Shown: one piece after another, positions 38,701 through 41,504 of the stretch
Layout of the letters: each line of letters opens with the position of its first letter
How positions within the stretch are numbered: position 1 is the stretch's first letter
Source: Oscillospiraceae bacterium
Lineage (GTDB): Bacteria > Bacillota > Clostridia > Oscillospirales > Oscillospiraceae
DNA length: 41,504 nt
NCBI GenBank assembly: GCA_015068155.1
Contig: SVLC01000015.1
Coordinates: 1-41,504 of the forward strand
Direction: 5' to 3'
Notes under the pieces: generated by a model
Told to the model about the DNA's origin: nothing
Databases searched by the model: none
What the model saw: the letters and a program-made list of their open reading frames with translations, nothing else
Translations under genes and position numbers: made by a program

Positions 38701-41307
38701 ATGCTGAAACTAACCAATATCGTAAAGAATTATGTTTCAGGCAGTCAGACCGTGGCGGCCCTGAAAGGCGTGAGCATCGCCTTCCGACCTTCGGAATTTG
38801 TGGCCATTCTGGGCCATTCCGGCTGCGGCAAAACCACACTGCTGAACATCATCGGCGGCCTGGATCAGTACACCTCCGGCGACCTGATCATCCGCGGCCG
38901 TTCCACCAAGAATTTCAAAAGCAAAGACTGGGATACTTACCGTAATCACTCTGTCGGATTTGTTTTCCAGAGTTACAACCTGATCCCCCACCAGACCGTA
39001 CTGGCAAATGTGGAACTGGCGCTTACGCTGTCCGGCGTTAAAAAGTCCGAGCGGCGCCGCAGAGCCACCGAAGCCCTGGAAAAAGTCGGCCTGGGCGATC
39101 AGATCCACAAAAAGCCCAATCAGCTTTCCGGCGGTCAAATGCAGCGCGTCGCCATTGCCCGTGCGCTGGTCAACGATCCGGAGATCCTGCTGGCTGACGA
39201 GCCCACCGGCGCTTTGGATTCCGAAACCTCTGTGCAGGTGATGGCGCTGCTGAAGGAGATCTCCCAGGATCGGCTGGTGATCATGGTTACCCATAACCCG
39301 GAGTTGGCGGAAGCCTACGCCACCCGCACCGTGCGGCTGCTGGACGGCAATATCATCGGCGACTCCAACCCTTATGATGACAGCCAGGCTGAGATCGTAC
39401 CCAGCAGCAAGACCGGACATTCCTTCATGTCTGCCGTCACGGCATTTTCCCTCTCCCTAAGCAACCTGATGACCAAAAAAGGCCGCACCATCCTCACCGC
39501 CTTTGCCGGCTCCATCGGCATCATCGGCATTGCCTTGATCCTCAGCATCTCCACCGGCATAAATCAATTCATTGATGATGTGGAAAAGGACACCCTTTCC
39601 AGCTATCCGCTGACCCTGGAATCCCAGACCATTGACATGAGCGCCATGCTTGGTTCCATTAAGCCGGAGGCAGATATCGTCTACGATGAAGACAAGATCT
39701 ACTCCTCCAATGTGATGACGGAAATGATGGACATGATGCTCTCTTCCGCCACCAACAACAATCTGTCTGCCTTTAAGCAGTTTCTGGAGTCCGGTGGCAA
39801 CGGCATCAGCGATCTGGTAACCGAGATCCGCTATCTGTACGATACTCCGCTGAATATTTACAAAGCCGATCTGACCGACGGTATTTTCCAGATCAATCCC
39901 AATCATCTTTTTGACGAGATGTTTGAAAGCATGGGTATGGCAGGGCAAAGCGCCATGGCCAATGTGAATGTATGGAGCCGCCTGACCGCCAACCAGGATC
40001 TACTGAAGAGCCAGTATGAGGTGGTGGACGGCAGAATGCCCTCCAAGTGGAATGAAGTTGTACTGGTGGTGGACGAAAACAACCGTATCACCGACTTTAC
40101 CCTCTATTCTCTCGGTCTTTTGGACGTTGCCGAACTGGAAAAGGCGCTGCAGGATACTATGGCCGGCAAAGAGCCTAACATCGATACCACCGTGAAAGAG
40201 TACAGCTACGGCGACTTTATCGGTCTGCAGTTCAAGCTGTTGCCTTCCTCCGACTATTATGCTGAAGAAAACGGTGTATGGGTAGACAAGTCCAAAGACG
40301 ATACCTTTATTCTCTCTCAGCTGCAAAATGCAGAAACTGTCACCGTGGTAGGCATCCTGCGTCCCACCTCCGATGCTTCCATGGCTTCTGCCGGTGTCAT
40401 CGGTTATACCGGTGAACTGATGGATCATCTGATCGACATGGTGAACCAGTCCGCCATCGTTGCCGCTCAAAAGGCCAACCCGGATAAGGATATTTTCACC
40501 GGACTGCCCTTCGCTGACCCGGATGCAGAACCCAAGGTGTACACTATGGCCGAGATCGAGGCCATGATCCCCACGATGCCCGCTGAAAACCAGACCCAAC
40601 TGCAGGGTCTGATCGCCATGATGCGGGCGCAGGGCAAGACCGACGACGAAATCGCCGCCACCCTCTCCAATTTAATGGCCTCCGCCACCTCCAGCGCCAC
40701 TTATGAGGGCAATCTGCTGAAAATAGGTGTTTCCGATCTGGAAAAGCCCAGCTCCATCAACATCTATCCCAAGGATTTTGAAGCCAAGGACAAGATCACC
40801 GATATCATCACCGCATACAACGACGGTAAGGAAGAAGATGACCAGATCATCTACACCGATATGGTGGGTCTGATGATGTCCTCCATTACCACCATCGTCA
40901 ACGCCATCAGCTATATTCTCATCGCTTTTGTTGGTATTTCCCTGGTGGTTTCTTCCATCATGATCGGCATCATCACCAACATTTCCGTGCTGGAGCGCAC
41001 CAAGGAGATCGGCATTCTCCGTGCCGTGGGTGCTTCCAAGAAGGACATCAGCCGCGTATTCAATGCTGAGACCTTCATCATCGGCCTGGCCGCCGGTCTG
41101 GTGGGCATCGTCATTACGGAATTGCTGCTGATCCCCACCAATTTCCTGATCCACACCCTGGCAAAACTGGATGCTACCGCGGTCCTGAGTCCCCTGGCCG
41201 CTGTGATCCTGGTTGTGATCTCCGTCGGTCTGACGCTGATCGCCGGTTTGATTCCTTCCCGCAACGCCGCCAACAAAGACCCTGTGGTGGCACTCAGAAC
41301 CGAGTAA
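38701..41307 (+). CDS. MacB-type ABC transporter, ATPase-permease fusion
   Basis: 868 residues. The N-terminal ATPase (1-220) has Walker A GHSGCGKTT (38-46), Q-loop Gln91, signature LSGGQMQ (143-149), Walker B ILLADEPTG (163-171) and H-loop His199. The permease part has one helix at about 264-286, a very large extracytoplasmic domain (about 290-725), and three C-terminal helices with the FtsX-family VLERTKEIGILRAVGASKKDI segment. Such proteins act as mechanotransmitters for peptide export, antimicrobial resistance or lipoprotein release, not classical import. AAAGGGG precedes the ATG. No outer partner or periplasmic adaptor gene nearby, as expected in a Gram-positive. Substrate unknown. Confidence 0.92.
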   Translation: MLKLTNIVKNYVSGSQTVAALKGVSIAFRPSEFVAILGHSGCGKTTLLNIIGGLDQYTSGDLIIRGRSTKNFKSKDWDTYRNHSVGFVFQSYNLIPHQTVLANVELALTLSGVKKSERRRRATEALEKVGLGDQIHKKPNQLSGGQMQRVAIARALVNDPEILLADEPTGALDSETSVQVMALLKEISQDRLVIMVTHNPELAEAYATRTVRLLDGNIIGDSNPYDDSQAEIVPSSKTGHSFMSAVTAFSLSLSNLMTKKGRTILTAFAGSIGIIGIALILSISTGINQFIDDVEKDTLSSYPLTLESQTIDMSAMLGSIKPEADIVYDEDKIYSSNVMTEMMDMMLSSATNNNLSAFKQFLESGGNGISDLVTEIRYLYDTPLNIYKADLTDGIFQINPNHLFDEMFESMGMAGQSAMANVNVWSRLTANQDLLKSQYEVVDGRMPSKWNEVVLVVDENNRITDFTLYSLGLLDVAELEKALQDTMAGKEPNIDTTVKEYSYGDFIGLQFKLLPSSDYYAEENGVWVDKSKDDTFILSQLQNAETVTVVGILRPTSDASMASAGVIGYTGELMDHLIDMVNQSAIVAAQKANPDKDIFTGLPFADPDAEPKVYTMAEIEAMIPTMPAENQTQLQGLIAMMRAQGKTDDEIAATLSNLMASATSSATYEGNLLKIGVSDLEKPSSINIYPKDFEAKDKITDIITAYNDGKEEDDQIIYTDMVGLMMSSITTIVNAISYILIAFVGISLVVSSIMIGIITNISVLERTKEIGILRAVGASKKDISRVFNAETFIIGLAAGLVGIVITELLLIPTNFLIHTLAKLDATAVLSPLAAVILVVISVGLTLIAGLIPSRNAANKDPVVALRTE

Positions 41308-41323
41308 TAACAGACAAATATCT

Positions 41324-41347
41324 AAGGCGGGAGCATGCTCCCGCCTT
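41324..41347 (+). terminator. Terminator hairpin after the ABC gene
   Basis: A perfect 24-bp palindrome with 11-bp arms AAGGCGGGAGC (41324-41334) and GCTCCCGCCTT (41337-41347). Followed by TCCTG, so the T tract is weak. Confidence 0.75.
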
Positions 41348-41407
41348 TCCTGTTTACAGAACAAAGCCTTTCGGTTTTCCCTTGATCAAACCGACTGATG
41401 TTTGCTA

Positions 41408-41504
41408 ATCGAGTAGGAGGGGCTTTTAGCCCCGACCTCTCACACCACCGTGCGTACGGTTCCGTACACGGCGGTTCAATCGCATAAGTGCAACGACTCG
41501 TACC
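41408..41504 (-). mobile_element. 3' end of a group II intron (domains V and VI)
   Basis: On the minus strand the sequence reads into a domain V hairpin (about 41443-41476, arms ACCGCCGTG and CACGGTGGT around a TACG/CGTA inner stem). A domain VI-like stem (GGGGC/GCCCC, about 41417-41435) and a 3' end CTACTCGAT (41408-41416) follow. The catalytic-triad region and terminal motif resemble bacterial group II introns. The reverse transcriptase and 5' part would lie beyond the right edge. Exact 3' boundary is inferred from the GAT end. Confidence 0.7.

Noticed and set aside
1..41504. tRNA, rRNA or CRISPR loci
   Set aside because: No cloverleaf, rRNA segments or regularly spaced direct repeats were seen; the repeats present are hairpins with varied spacing.

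Overview
The window looks like a chromosomal stretch from a moderately GC-rich gut-type Firmicute (class Clostridia, probably Oscillospiraceae-like). The evidence is strong AGGAGG-type ribosome binding sites, a PadR-DUF2812 pair, a PyrK/PyrD type-1B dihydroorotate dehydrogenase, LuxS/MtnN, DUF1846, DUF5058 and many short palindromic intergenic repeats. Taxonomy is inferred from gene content only. No rRNA, tRNA or CRISPR array was seen.

Layout. 1-1.6 kb: the 5' end of a MATE exporter (minus), divergent from a translationally coupled tRNA-related pair (YbaK/ProX-type deacylase and SpoU/TrmH methyltransferase). 1.7-5.0 kb: AT-richer minus-strand genes, with three small exported or anchored proteins, a DUF523 protein and unknown proteins, separated by hairpin repeats. 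5.1-6.8 kb: an autoregulated PadR/DUF2812 module with a perfect operator inside a consensus promoter. 6.9-15.3 kb: a C_GCAxxG_C_C protein, a phosphoglucomutase-type enzyme, an FAD/Rieske oxidoreductase, TrkA-TrkH potassium uptake and a CofE-like ligase.

15.3-27.6 kb: a long pyrimidine operon in the order pyrC-carB-[orf-SMI1/KNR4]-pyrK-pyrD-pyrF-[Na/Pi transporter-orf]-pyrE-pyrB. One promoter is visible at the front, followed by a hairpin leader, and an intrinsic terminator follows pyrB. carA is not in the window. Non-pyrimidine genes sit between pyr blocks, and most of their junctions carry palindromic repeats. PyrB carries a C-terminal four-cysteine module resembling the zinc domain of the separate regulatory chain PyrI.

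27.6-34.7 kb: a stand-alone PTS IIC-like permease, DUF1846 (minus), then a divergent operon of two membrane proteins (DUF5058 and a partner) with a membrane-anchored M20 peptidase, and a NahK-like sugar kinase. 34.7-36.9 kb: a minus-strand lipoprotein gene and a LURP-one/luxS/mtnN operon. 37.0-41.3 kb: an anchored polysaccharide-deacetylase-like protein and a MacB-type ABC transporter fusion. The right edge holds what looks like the 3' end (domains V and VI) of a group II intron on the minus strand.

No single spectacular new system is obvious. The items most worth a second look are the PyrB zinc-tail fusion, the DUF5058/partner/M20 operon, the repeat-bounded gene insertions in the pyr operon, the palindromic repeat families, and a recurring TTGCAT -35 element spaced exactly 17 bp from its -10.
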